In this document: positions 10,712 to 18,839 of the stretch, piece by piece
Layout of the letters: every line of letters begins with the position of its first letter
Position numbering within the stretch: the first letter of the stretch is position 1
Assembly (NCBI RefSeq): GCF_014654785.1
Contig: NZ_BNBD01000004.1
Coordinates: forward strand, 372,001 to 436,000
Length of the DNA stretch: 64,000 bases
Source: Streptomyces mashuensis
Lineage (GTDB): Bacteria; Actinomycetota; Actinomycetes; Streptomycetales; Streptomycetaceae
Direction of reading: 5' to 3'
Notes under the pieces: model-generated
The model's input: the letters and a program-made list of their open reading frames with translations, nothing else
Databases searched by the model: none
What the model was told of the DNA's origin: nothing
Made by a program: the position numbers and the translations under genes

Positions 10712-11164
10712 ATGGACGGCCGCCGACGCAATCCGTACGAACTGACCGACGAGTCGCCGGTCTACGTCATCTCCGTCGCCGCCCAGCTGTCGGGACTCCA
10801 CCCGCAGACACTGCGGCAGTACGACCGCCTCGGCCTGGTCTCCCCCGACCGCACGGCCGGGCGCGGCCGCCGCTACTCCGCCCGCGACATCGAACTGCTG
10901 CGGCAGGTGCAGCAGCTCAGCCAGGACGAGGGCATCAACCTGGCCGGCATCAAGCGCATCATCGAGCTGGAGAACCAGGTCGCAGCGCTCCAGGCCAAGA
11001 TCGCGGACCTGCAGGACGCGCTGGACGGCGCGGCCACGGCGATGCGGCAGGCGGAGGCGGCGGTGCACGCCTCCTACCGCCGGGACCTCGTCCCGTACCA
11101 GGAGGTGCAGCAGGCCAGCGCGCTGGTGGTCTGGCGGCCGAAGCGGGACCAGAAGAAGCACTGA
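10712..11164 (+). CDS. hspR: Heat-shock repressor HspR (MerR family)
   Basis: 150 residues. The N-terminal MerR helix-turn-helix reads VYVISVAAQLSGLHPQTLRQYDRLGLVSP, the classical HspR signature, followed by a long coiled-coil (IKRIIELENQVAALQAKIADLQDAL) for dimerisation and a basic tail. HspR binds HAIR repeats; such repeats are seen before dnaK (6934-6954) and clpB (26710-26730), so this gene should repress both. It is the last gene of the dnaK operon and is followed by a strong terminator. Confidence 0.96.
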   Translation: MDGRRRNPYELTDESPVYVISVAAQLSGLHPQTLRQYDRLGLVSPDRTAGRGRRYSARDIELLRQVQQLSQDEGINLAGIKRIIELENQVAALQAKIADLQDALDGAATAMRQAEAAVHASYRRDLVPYQEVQQASALVVWRPKRDQKKH

Positions 11165-11190
11165 CGCAGTGGTGCACTGACGTGTGGCCA

Positions 11191-11224
11191 GGTGGCCCCT
11201 CACCCGTCCGGGTGAGGGGCCACC
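11191..11224 (+). terminator. Terminator of the dnaK operon
   Basis: A perfect 15-bp stem (GGTGGCCCCTCACCC) with the 4-nt loop GTCC lies 26 bp after the hspR stop. Confidence 0.9.
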
Positions 11225-11341
11225 GGCGTATGTGAGGCGGGTCACGGGGCGCGGGGTGGGCGGGGCTGTCACGATCGCGGGCTCCGGGCTGTCCACAGGG
11301 TGAACAGGGCCGACCGAGGCCCACTGGAATGGGGGCAGGGC

Positions 11342-11839
11342 ATGGAAACTGTGACGGTCCGCCGGGTGATCGACGCACCCATTGCCGAGGTGTTCGACTG
11401 GTGCGCCACGACCACCCACTACACGCGCTCGCCGTTCGTGCTGAGGGCGCGCCTGGCCCGGCAGGGCGAGGGCGCGCCGTACGGGGTGGGGGCGGTGCGG
11501 CTGCACACGTGGCTGATCGGCTGGTTCCGGGAGCGCGTGACCGCGTACAACCCGCCGTACGGCTTCGACTACGTCGTCGAGCGCAGCGTGCCGTCGGCGC
11601 GGCACGAGCTGGGCCGGCTGACGTTCACGGAGGTGCCGGAGGGCACGCTGGTCGAGTGGACGACGCGGTTCCGCCCGCCGTTGCGGTGCGTCGCGGGGCC
11701 CGCGAAGGCTGTGATCGCCTACGTCTTCGGCACGATCCTCGACGCGGGGGCGGCGGAGCTGACGCGGGAGAGGATGGACCCCGACGGAGGAGGCGCGCAT
11801 GGCAGGGGCGGCGAGAGTGGTGCTGGAGCCGGACGGTGA
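11342..11839 (+). CDS. SRPBCC (START-like/polyketide cyclase-type) family protein
   Basis: 165 residues. The N-terminus ETVTVRRVIDAPIAEVFDWCA is the usual first strand and helix of the SRPBCC ligand-binding fold, followed by alternating strands (FDYVVERSVPSARHELGRLTFTEVPEGTLVEWTTRFRP, split here into the last strands) and a long C-terminal helix. The family binds hydrophobic ligands; the ligand here is unknown. The ATG at 11342 is chosen over an upstream in-frame start because of the GGGGCAGGG before it. The Gly-rich tail overlaps the next gene by 41 bp, so the two are probably cotranscribed. Confidence 0.8.
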   Translation: METVTVRRVIDAPIAEVFDWCATTTHYTRSPFVLRARLARQGEGAPYGVGAVRLHTWLIGWFRERVTAYNPPYGFDYVVERSVPSARHELGRLTFTEVPEGTLVEWTTRFRPPLRCVAGPAKAVIAYVFGTILDAGAAELTRERMDPDGGGAHGRGGESGAGAGR

Positions 11840-12419
11840 CCACGACGGCGAACGGTTCGAGGACGTGGACCTGTCCGGCCTGAACGGCTGGGGGTCGAGC
11901 TTCCTCGACTGCGTGCTGGAGCGGTGCACGCTGGACGGTACGGAGCTGGGCCGGGCGCGGTTCGTCGACAGCGTGCTGCGCGAGGTGCGCGGGGTGGGCA
12001 CGGACCTGGCGGAGGCGGTGCTGCGGGACGCGGAGGTCGTCGACGCCCGGCTGGGCGGGGCGCAGTTGCACGGGGCGCGGATGGACCGCGTCCGGTTCAC
12101 CGGCGGCAAGATCGACTACCTGAACCTGCGGAAGGCGACGCTGAAGGACGTCGTGTTCGAGGGCTGCGTGCTGATCGAGCCGGACTTCGGCGAGGCGCGG
12201 CTGGAGAACGTGGTGTTCCGCGACTGCGTGCTGAGGGGCGCGGACTTCGCGCGGGCCCGGCTGAAGGACGTCGACCTGCGGGAGACGGCGGAGCTGGAGG
12301 TGACCCGGGGCGTGGACGGCCTCGCGGGCGCGCTGATCAGCCCCGCGCAGCTGCTGGACCTGGCACCGGCGTTGGCGGCGCAGCTGGGCATCCGGGTGGG
12401 GGCCGGGCCGGGGGAGTGA
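11799..12419 (+). CDS. Pentapeptide-repeat protein
   Basis: 206 residues. Between about residues 20 and 170 the sequence shows a five-residue period with Leu or Phe at the centre position (for example DLSGL, CTLDGTELGRARFVDS, LRGADFARARLKDVDL), which builds the quadrilateral beta-helix of pentapeptide proteins. Some members mimic DNA and shield gyrase from quinolones; most have no known target, and nothing here points to gyrase. It overlaps the upstream SRPBCC gene by 41 bp, suggesting shared expression. Confidence 0.85.
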   Translation: MAGAARVVLEPDGDHDGERFEDVDLSGLNGWGSSFLDCVLERCTLDGTELGRARFVDSVLREVRGVGTDLAEAVLRDAEVVDARLGGAQLHGARMDRVRFTGGKIDYLNLRKATLKDVVFEGCVLIEPDFGEARLENVVFRDCVLRGADFARARLKDVDLRETAELEVTRGVDGLAGALISPAQLLDLAPALAAQLGIRVGAGPGE

Positions 12420-12542
12420 GGGGAAGGCGGGAGAAGGCGGGGGAAGCCGGGGGTACTCGGGGAGCCTCGGGGTCGGGATCGGGGGGAACTCGGGGTTTTC
12501 CCCGATGGTTCGCATCATGCCCCGCTGACAAACTCGGAGATG

Positions 12543-12609
12543 CCGACAGGGCCGACAGTCCGACAGGCCGAAGGCCGACAGGACTGACAGGACTGACAGG
12601 ACTGACAGG
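12543..12609. repeat. 8-9 bp tandem repeat (GGACTGACA family) before the DUF4097 lipoprotein
   Basis: Degenerate CCGACAGG-type units run into three perfect 9-bp copies of GGACTGACA (12581, 12590, 12599) plus a partial one. The array ends 26 bp before the lipoprotein start codon. Confidence 0.85.
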
Positions 12610-12635
12610 AATTCAAGAACGGTGGGGAACACATC

Positions 12636-13367
12636 ATGCGCACGCGCAACCGTCTGATCGCTGCTCTCGTGACGACCGGCGTGGCCGTCGGGGGACTCAG
12701 CGCGTGCGGCATGCTGAACAAGACCCTGGAGGACGACGCCACCGTCTCCCAGAAGATCACCTCCGTGCGCCTGGACAACGGCTCCGGCGGTGTCACCCTG
12801 CGCGGCCGGCAGGGCGACACCACGGTGAACGTGCACCGCTCCGTGGAATACAGCCGGGACACCGCACCGGAGGGGAAGACGTACCAGGTGGAGAACGGCG
12901 TCCTGATTCTCCGCGGCTGCGGCGACGACTGCTCGGTGAACTACACGATCGACCTCCCCGCGGGCCTCCCCGTCACCGGCGAGAACTCCAGCGGCGCGGT
13001 CAAGCTGACCAGGACGGGCGCGGTGCAGGTGAAGACCGGCTCCGGCGCCATCGACCTCGACGACGTGACCGGCAAGGTCGACATACGCGCCGGCAGCGGC
13101 GCAATCACCGCGCACGGCCTGAAGGGCGGCCCGGTCACGGCGAAGACCGACAGCGGCGCCATCGACATCAAGCTGTCCGCGCCCCAGGACGTCCGCGCCC
13201 AGGCCGGCAGCGGCGCCGTCAGCCTCACCGTCCCGGACGCGACGTACCAGGTGAAGGCCAAGACCAACAGCGGCGGCAAGGACATAGCCGTCGACAACGA
13301 CTCGTCCGGCAAGTACCGGCTCGACCTGTCCACCGGCAGCGGCGCCATCAGCGTCGAACGGTCCTGA
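12636..13367 (+). CDS. DUF4097-type beta-solenoid lipoprotein
   Basis: 243 residues. A lipoprotein signal (basic start, hydrophobic core, LSAC with Cys24) should anchor it to the outer face of the membrane. The mature part is a run of short strands with repeated G-S/N-G-A motifs (NGSGGVTL, KTGSGAIDL, RAGSGAITA, KTDSGAIDI, QAGSGAVSL, STGSGAISV), the hallmark of DUF4097 adhesin-like beta-solenoids. Function unknown; many neighbour signalling genes, and a LuxR regulator follows here. The ATG at 12636 comes after GGTGGGG. A short tandem array precedes it. Confidence 0.85.
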   Translation: MRTRNRLIAALVTTGVAVGGLSACGMLNKTLEDDATVSQKITSVRLDNGSGGVTLRGRQGDTTVNVHRSVEYSRDTAPEGKTYQVENGVLILRGCGDDCSVNYTIDLPAGLPVTGENSSGAVKLTRTGAVQVKTGSGAIDLDDVTGKVDIRAGSGAITAHGLKGGPVTAKTDSGAIDIKLSAPQDVRAQAGSGAVSLTVPDATYQVKAKTNSGGKDIAVDNDSSGKYRLDLSTGSGAISVERS

Positions 13368-13484
13368 GACAGCGCCGGACGCGCCCGAGACAGCGCCGAT
13401 CACTCCTGAGACCGGGGAAGGGGGGGAGGGGAGGGGGGAGGGGGCCCCTTGTGGTCGGGGGAGCCGGTTTGCAGACTCTCGTGC

Positions 13485-14258
13485 ATGGCACAGCCACGTT
13501 CACCGTTACGTGCGCGGGACTACGAGCACATGCTGGACCTCGCGGCAGCCGTGCTGGGGAACACCGACCCGGCGGCGGCATGCCCGTTGGTCGTGCAGCA
13601 CGTCCAGCAGACGTTCGAGTGCAGAGCAGTGACGTTCTTCGGCTTCTACACCGCTGAGCGCGTTCTCCGGACGGAAGCATGGGCGCCCGACGCCCACGGT
13701 TCCCTCGCCCCGGAGCTCACCCGACGGCACCCCACACCCGCGCAGCACCCCCTGGCCCGCCACCTGATGTCGGGCGGCACCACCCCGGTCGTCCTCGACC
13801 GCATCAGCGACAGACGGCGGCACTCGGTCTGGTACGACGAGGCCCGCGAGTACAGCGGCCAGGAGCAGCTGGGCCTGCCCGTCCCCGGCGACCCGCAGGC
13901 ACTGCGCTCGCTCGTCCTCGGGCGCAGCGACGCGTTCACCGAGCAGGAACTCACCCTCGCAGTGCGCATCCAGCCCCTGCTGCTCACCATGGAGCGCCAC
14001 ATTTGCGAGCTGCGCCGCCTGCGTACGGCGGTGGCGCCGCCCCCCGCGCCGGCGCCCACCGCGCACGACCTGACCCCGCGCGAGCTCACGGTGCTGGGGC
14101 TGCTGGCCGAGGGCCTCACCGCCGAGGGCATCGCGCGCCGGCTGCTGATCTCCCCGAGCACGGTGAACCGCCACCTGGAGAAGGTCTACCGGAAGCTCGG
14201 CACGAACAACCGCGTCTCGACGGTCCTGCTCGCGAAACGCGAGGGGCTGGTGGCCTGA
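13485..14258 (+). CDS. LuxR-family regulator with GAF-like sensor region
   Basis: 257 residues. The C-terminal ~65 residues are a LuxR helix-turn-helix (LTPRELTVLGLLAEGLTAEGIARRLL, then STVNRHLEKVYRKLGTNNR). The N-terminal ~180 residues look like a GAF-type sensor fold seen in many Streptomyces orphan LuxR proteins; no phospho-acceptor domain is visible. The ATG at 13485 is chosen over an upstream in-frame GTG because the family begins with the RSPLRARDYEHMLDLAA helix. Ligand and targets are unknown. It sits alone, after the lipoprotein gene and a G-rich spacer. Confidence 0.8.
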   Translation: MAQPRSPLRARDYEHMLDLAAAVLGNTDPAAACPLVVQHVQQTFECRAVTFFGFYTAERVLRTEAWAPDAHGSLAPELTRRHPTPAQHPLARHLMSGGTTPVVLDRISDRRRHSVWYDEAREYSGQEQLGLPVPGDPQALRSLVLGRSDAFTEQELTLAVRIQPLLLTMERHICELRRLRTAVAPPPAPAPTAHDLTPRELTVLGLLAEGLTAEGIARRLLISPSTVNRHLEKVYRKLGTNNRVSTVLLAKREGLVA

Positions 14259-14336
14259 GCGGGAGCGCCGCGGCTCGGACCGCGTTTGAGATCTGGGCGG
14301 GGGACGGCGCGGGCATGCCCGAAAACCGTTTGACCT

Positions 14337-14891
14337 GTGGCGAATGATGAGACCGTGATCTCCGAGGAACGCGCCGTCGAGCTCGTCGAGTCCTTCCTGG
14401 CCAGAGAGCTGCCGACGTGGCCGTGGGAGGGGCCTCCCCCCACGCCGGACATCTACCACGTGGAGGAACGCACAGTCGGCTGGCTCGTCTTCTGGCGCTC
14501 GGCGGAGCAGGCCCGGGCCCGTGACATGCGCGGCAGCTTCGTCGGCGGCCACTACCTGGTGGACCGGCACGACGGGAGCATCCACTACGTGCCCACCGTC
14601 TGGTGGGAGGACGAGGGCTGGGAGGACCAGTACCTCCTGCAGACCCGGGGCATCCGACCACCTGATCCGCTGGCCGCCACGGTTCGCGCGCTCGTCCACT
14701 CCGCAGGCGTCGTGGCCGCGATGAGCCACCTGCGCAAGCAGGCCCCGCGGCTGAGCCTGCAGGAAGCGAAGGCCTACGTCATGACCGTTCAGGACGGCGC
14801 CGAACCACCGGAAGAGCTGGCAAGGCTTACCCGGAAGGAGCCGGAATGGCCGCCTCGGCCGATCGAAACGCTGACGGGTCCGGTCCAGTAG
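14337..14891 (+). CDS. YrhB/Imm35-like domain protein
   Basis: 184 residues. The region VERTVGWLVFWRSAEQARARD...GGHYLVDRHDGSIHYVPT matches the YrhB/Imm35 fold, found both in polymorphic-toxin immunity proteins and in stand-alone Streptomyces proteins. The C-terminal ~70 residues (LAATVRALVHSAGVVAAMSHLRKQ onward) are helical and not assigned. No toxin gene is adjacent, so an immunity role is only an inference from the family. The GTG at 14337 is used; a GTG at 14355 is equally possible. Confidence 0.65.
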   Translation: MANDETVISEERAVELVESFLARELPTWPWEGPPPTPDIYHVEERTVGWLVFWRSAEQARARDMRGSFVGGHYLVDRHDGSIHYVPTVWWEDEGWEDQYLLQTRGIRPPDPLAATVRALVHSAGVVAAMSHLRKQAPRLSLQEAKAYVMTVQDGAEPPEELARLTRKEPEWPPRPIETLTGPVQ

Positions 14892-14900
14892 AGGTCTGGT

Positions 14901-14948
14901 CGAGGAGTCGAAGAGTCGAGGAGTCGAGGAGTCGAGGAGCCGAGGAGA
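14901..14948. repeat. 8-bp tandem repeat (CGAGGAGT x6)
   Basis: Six contiguous 8-bp units, three exact and three with one mismatch, fill the gap between the convergent Imm35-like and nadE genes. The array ends 13 bp from the nadE stop codon. Confidence 0.9.
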
Positions 14949-14961
14949 CTCGACCCCGGTC

Positions 14962-15792
14962 TCAGGGAGCGATGGGCAGCTGACGCTTGTGCTCGGTGAG
15001 GCGGTAACGGTTGACGATCGTCTCGAAGGCGCGCTCGTCCACCGGCTTGCCCTCGAGGAAGTCGTCGATGTCGTCGTACGTGACACCGAGCGCGACCTCG
15101 TCCGCCTTGCCCGGGTCGAGCGTCTCCAGGTCGGCCGTCGGGGTCTTCCACACCAGCTCGGTGGGCGCGCCCAGCGCCTCGGCGACAGCACGCACCCGGC
15201 GCTTGGTGAGGCCGGTCAGCGGTACGAGGTCGGCCGCGCCGTCGCCGAACTTCGTGAAGAAGCCGGACACGGCCTCCGCGGCGTGGTCGGTGCCGACAAC
15301 GAGCCCGTGGTGCGCGCCGGCGACCGCGTACTGGGCGATCATGCGCTGCCGCGCCTTGATGTTGCCGTGCACGAAGTCCTGGTGATGGGCGTCGCGGAAG
15401 GTCACACCGCCGGCGACCGCGGCCTCCAGCGCGGCGTCGCTGGCGGGCTTCACGTCCACGGTCAGGACGTGATCGGCGCGGATGAAGGAGAGCGCGAGCT
15501 GCGCGTCGTGCTCGTCGGCCTGCACGCCGTAGGGCAGCCGCATGGCGTAGAACTCCGCCTCGTGCCCGGCGGCGCGGGCCCGCTCCACGGCCAGCTGGCA
15601 CAGCCGGCCGGCGGTGGTCGAGTCGACGCCGCCGCTGATGCCGAGCACGAGGGAACGCAGCCCGCTGGAGGTCAGCCGCTCGGTGAGGAAGGCCACCCGG
15701 CGCTCGATCTCCTGCCCGGCGTCGAAGACCTCGGCGACCTGGAGTTCGCGGGCGATCTCCTGCTGCAGGGCGATGGACGCGGGCTGGCTCAC
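14962..15792 (-). CDS. nadE: NH3-dependent NAD+ synthetase
   Basis: 276 residues, matching the ~275-residue ammonia-dependent NadE rather than the long glutamine-dependent form. It amidates deamido-NAD to NAD with ATP. The PP-loop SGGVDSTTAG lies near residue 50, and the motifs RLPYGVQADEHDA, GNIKARQRM and GTDHAAEAVSGFFTKFGDG are characteristic. The frame extends upstream through a 9-bp repeat, but the GTG at 15792 (SQPASIALQQEIAREL) gives the family N-terminus; the extension is noncoding repeat. Confidence 0.95.
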   Translation of the reverse strand: MSQPASIALQQEIARELQVAEVFDAGQEIERRVAFLTERLTSSGLRSLVLGISGGVDSTTAGRLCQLAVERARAAGHEAEFYAMRLPYGVQADEHDAQLALSFIRADHVLTVDVKPASDAALEAAVAGGVTFRDAHHQDFVHGNIKARQRMIAQYAVAGAHHGLVVGTDHAAEAVSGFFTKFGDGAADLVPLTGLTKRRVRAVAEALGAPTELVWKTPTADLETLDPGKADEVALGVTYDDIDDFLEGKPVDERAFETIVNRYRLTEHKRQLPIAP

Positions 15793-15823
15793 GTCGGGCT
15801 CCTCGATTTCGCGAGTTCGGTGT

Positions 15824-15860
15824 TTCGGGGTTCCGGGGTTCCGGGGTTCCGGGATTCCGG
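15824..15860. repeat. 9-bp tandem repeat (GGGGTTCCG) upstream of nadE
   Basis: About four copies of a 9-bp unit, the last with a substitution, start 32 bp upstream of the nadE start. It is therefore in the leader or promoter. Confidence 0.88.
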
Positions 15861-15901
15861 TGCTGGTGGTGCTGGAGAGCCAGCCTAGCCGGGGGGCCGG
15901 G

Positions 15902-17623
15902 TCAGCTCGGTTCGCCGGGGACACCGGAAGGGGTGGACGAAGGGATGGACGGGGTGGAAGAGGTGGAAGGGGCGGAGGACGGCGGGGGCTGCTTCTTTCC
16001 GGGGTTCTGCGCCACCTGCCCCGGGACGGCGATGATCGTGTGCCGCGGCGACGGGCCCGAGCCGGGGAGGGACTCGTGCGGTCGGTGGGGAGACTGCCCG
16101 GAGGCCGGCGGCGTCGGGTGGGGCTGGGGCTGCAGGGGCTGCACCTTCTTGGCAGCCTCTTTGGTCTTCTCGGCGGGCGCCGTCTTCTCGGGCGACGGCG
16201 TGGCCGGCGTGGAGGGGGCGGACGGGGCGGACGGGGTGGGGAGCGGGAGTGCCGGCTCCCGGGGGGCTTCCGGCGCGCCGTTCCGCTCGCCCGCAGGGGA
16301 CCGCCGGGGGGAAGGCGCGGGCGCCGGACGGTCGGCGGGCGGCTCGGCCGGTGACGTCTGCCGGTCGCCCTGCGCTCGTACGTGCCGTTCCTCGGGTGCC
16401 GCGTCGCGCGGGGCGCTGACCGACGGGCCGAGGAGGGCCAGGTGGTTCGCGTCAGGGCCGTGGTCCGGCAGGCCGGCGGCCGGCGCGCCCCACAGGGCTG
16501 CGGCGCCCAGGGCCGCGGTGCCCAGGGCGGAGAGGAGGAGGTTGCGTGCCACGGTGGGCCGGGGGCCCCAGCCGGGGGACGGCGTGTGCGCGGTGGACGA
16601 GACGGACGAGACGGACGAGACGGACGAGACGGAAGCGACGGGCTGCATTCCGTGCCGCTTGGCGTTCGTCAGCGCCCCCAGGCCGAGGAGGCCGGCGACG
16701 GCGGGCACGCGGTGCAGCCTGATGCGTTCGTAATTGGCCCGGCACCTCTCGCAGTGCTTCGCGTGCGGCTCCAGGGACCGGCAGATCCTGCGCGGCAGCG
16801 CGGCGGTGCTGTCGGGATCGTCGAGGATGGCCCGGATCTCCGGCGACTCGCGGACGTGCTGCGCCAGGGCCCGGGTGAGTACGGCGCAGGAGGTCGCCGG
16901 GAGGGGCCCGGCCGGTGCCGGCGCCGGTGCCGGCCCACCCGGCCGGGCCCGGGCCCAGGCCCGGGAGTCGCGGCTGTCGGGGTCGCGGGCCAGCAGGTTC
17001 ACCATGAGCGCCGGGGCGAGGGCGTCACGGTGCCGCTGGACCCGGCTGTCGGCCTGGACCGTGCTGCACCTCAGCTGCGCGGCGATCTGCGCCGTGCTGA
17101 GGTCGCGGAGACGGTACAGCTGGTACAGGCGTTGCTGCCTGCGGGGCAGGGTCAGTACGACGGCCTCGGCGAGGGCGAAGCACTGGCGCAGGGCGTCGAG
17201 ATCGTCCTCCTTGGCCGCCTCCAGGCGCAGCACGCGTGGCGTCTGCGACAGCAGAACGGCATCGGGGTCGTCCACGAACCGCTTCCGCTGCTCCCCGATC
17301 CGCCGGCCCTGGTCGAGGCAGCGCCGGCGGGCGACGGCGAAGAGCCAGCTCTTCAGGTGTTCGGGCCGGTGCGGCGGCTTCTCACCCCCGTCACCGTGCA
17401 GGAGCAACCACACGGACGAGAGGGTGTCCGCCGCCGCGTCGTCAGCGGCTGCCCGGTGGGGTCCCATGGTCCGGTGGCAGTAGTGGCTGAGGGGGCTCTT
17501 GTAGTGCCGGAGGATCTCGTCGATCACGGCGTCGCGTTCCGGCCCGGCCGGTGCGGTGCGCAGACGGCCGGCCAGGTCCTTCTCGTAGGGGGTTTCCTCG
17601 TGGGGACGGTGGGTTGTCGTCAC
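15902..17623 (-). CDS. Membrane-anchored ECF-type sigma factor with built-in zinc-motif domain
   Basis: 573 residues. Residues ~35-110 resemble sigma region 2 (AADTLSSVWLLLHGDG, KSWLFAVARRRCLDQGRR) and ~145-205 sigma region 4 with a helix-turn-helix (LPRRQQRLYQLYRLRDLSTAQIAAQL, split). A zinc anti-sigma motif follows: H287-x3-C291-x2-C294. After a run of 9-bp-encoded SSV repeats (331-343), one membrane helix spans ~358-385. The last ~190 residues are Pro/Ser/Thr/Ala-rich and should face outside. The layout resembles extended ECF groups in which sigma factor and anti-sigma-like parts are fused. The GTG start overlaps the upstream small gene by 4 bp. Its target promoters are not visible. Confidence 0.8.
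   Translation of the reverse strand: MTTTHRPHEETPYEKDLAGRLRTAPAGPERDAVIDEILRHYKSPLSHYCHRTMGPHRAAADDAAADTLSSVWLLLHGDGGEKPPHRPEHLKSWLFAVARRRCLDQGRRIGEQRKRFVDDPDAVLLSQTPRVLRLEAAKEDDLDALRQCFALAEAVVLTLPRRQQRLYQLYRLRDLSTAQIAAQLRCSTVQADSRVQRHRDALAPALMVNLLARDPDSRDSRAWARARPGGPAPAPAPAGPLPATSCAVLTRALAQHVRESPEIRAILDDPDSTAALPRRICRSLEPHAKHCERCRANYERIRLHRVPAVAGLLGLGALTNAKRHGMQPVASVSSVSSVSSVSSTAHTPSPGWGPRPTVARNLLLSALGTAALGAAALWGAPAAGLPDHGPDANHLALLGPSVSAPRDAAPEERHVRAQGDRQTSPAEPPADRPAPAPSPRRSPAGERNGAPEAPREPALPLPTPSAPSAPSTPATPSPEKTAPAEKTKEAAKKVQPLQPQPHPTPPASGQSPHRPHESLPGSGPSPRHTIIAVPGQVAQNPGKKQPPPSSAPSTSSTPSIPSSTPSGVPGEPS
16594..16634. repeat. In-frame 9-bp repeat inside the sigma gene
   Basis: About 4.5 copies of GGACGAGAC on the plus strand encode the Ser-Ser-Val run just before the membrane helix of the sigma factor. 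Unit length equals three codons, so copy-number change keeps the frame. Confidence 0.88.
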
Positions 17624-17910
17624 GGCGTCACCTCGTCGGCCCGGGGTGCGGACGTCACGTCCGAAGGTGACACAAGGGCGGACACGGTGGTGGAACGGCG
17701 CCGGCGGGCGTGCGCGAGCCCGGCCGCCACACGGAGATCGTGGCGGCGCAGGAGGAACAGCAGGTCGGAGACGAGTGCGTTGGCGCCGAGCACGACGAGG
17801 TCCCGGACGAGGCCCTCGGGCAGCGAGCAGTCGGTGGCGACGGTGACGGTGGCGAGAGCGGCGGTTCGGACGAGGCTGGTGAGGCTGGTGACCACGAGCC
17901 GTTGGTCCAT
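17620..17910 (-). CDS. Small hydrophobic protein coupled to the sigma gene (96 aa)
   Basis: 96 residues, not recognised. The first two thirds (VVTSLTSLVRTAALATVTVATDCSLPEGLVRDLVVLGANALVSDLLFLL, read in two hydrophobic blocks) could form two membrane or amphipathic helices; the tail is basic then polar. The ATG at 17910 follows a good GGAGG on the minus strand, while the longer upstream reading has no such site. Its stop overlaps the sigma GTG start by 4 bp, so the two are almost certainly translated together. A role as partner of the sigma factor is inference from that coupling. Confidence 0.65.
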   Translation of the reverse strand: MDQRLVVTSLTSLVRTAALATVTVATDCSLPEGLVRDLVVLGANALVSDLLFLLRRHDLRVAAGLAHARRRRSTTVSALVSPSDVTSAPRADEVTP

Positions 17911-18081
17911 CGTTCGTTCCTCCAGGGGGTGCGGAACGGGGTCGATGGAGAGGGGTGCGCGGCGGCGCGGGATCACCGGTTTTTGGGCGGAGGACGAGGA
18001 AAGATACGCACGGGCCGTCTCCGGCGCCCGTTGATCAAGCGCCGGAGCGGGGGCGGGCCGGTACCGGCCCGCCGGCACGCG

Positions 18082-18576
18082 TCATACGGATGTCGTGGGT
18101 GCGGTGCTGTCCCACTCGGCCCAGGCGGGTGGGGCCTGGCGGGTGAGCTCGCACCAGACGGACTTGGTCTCGCCGCCGTAGAGGTCGCGTACGACGCGGG
18201 TACAACCCCACCGGTCGGAGAGCAGGGCGAGGAGCCGGAGTCCGCGGCCGCTCTCGTCGGTGGAGTGGTGGGGGCGGGCGAGGGTGGGTCGGTACGGGGA
18301 GTGGTCCCGGACGCTGAGCCGGAGGACGCGCCACTGCGACCACCAGAGGGTGAGTTCGGCGTCGCCGGTGGTGTGGACGAACGCGTTGGTGACGAGCTCC
18401 CCGGCGAGCAGCTCGGCCCGCCCGACGAACTCGGGCAGGTCGTGGGCATGGAGCGCGGTGCGGAGGGCGGTACGTGCGACGCGCACGGCGCGGGCGTCGC
18501 GGGGCAGGTGGAAGCGGTACTCGAACGGTGCGACGTCGGGCGCGGGGGGCTTGGGCGCGGGCAGGTGCAGCAGCAT
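18082..18576 (-). CDS. RsbW-like ATP-binding protein (anti-sigma kinase family)
   Basis: 164 residues with the GHKL/HATPase fold: the N box AELLAGELVTNAFVHTTG, then LRLSVRDHSPYRP, and the G box DESGRGLRLLALLSDRWG. These small single-domain ATPases are abundant in Streptomyces and include RsbW/PrsH-type anti-sigma kinases and AbaA-cluster proteins. The ATG at 18576 (MLLHLPAPK) follows GGAGG; a longer in-frame start was rejected. It is divergent from the XRE-DUF397 pair 264 bp away, an arrangement typical of whiJ-like clusters. Confidence 0.85.
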   Translation of the reverse strand: MLLHLPAPKPPAPDVAPFEYRFHLPRDARAVRVARTALRTALHAHDLPEFVGRAELLAGELVTNAFVHTTGDAELTLWWSQWRVLRLSVRDHSPYRPTLARPHHSTDESGRGLRLLALLSDRWGCTRVVRDLYGGETKSVWCELTRQAPPAWAEWDSTAPTTSV

Positions 18577-18839
18577 GACGCCTCCTGGGGCACGGGGGGT
18601 GGGTGAACGTTCGGCGGCCGGTGTCATTGCCGCTGCTGCGCTGCGCTGAGCACGGGTGAGTGGGGCAGGGCAGGGCGGTGCGCTTCCGGGGGCCGGTGTG
18701 GTCGCTGCGTGAGCGGCGCGGCACTCAACGTAGGGGGCTATCTAGCCCCCTTGCAACCAGCTCCAGGAAGTTCGCCCCATCGGGGGCGGGCATGGCATCG
18801 TGGCGCTCGCACGCGCCCCATCGCAGGGAGACTGGCTCC

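Noticed and set aside
15793..15924. N-terminal extension of nadE
   Set aside because: It translates a 9-bp noncoding repeat (PEPRNPGTP-like) and would exceed the family length; GTG at 15792 fits.
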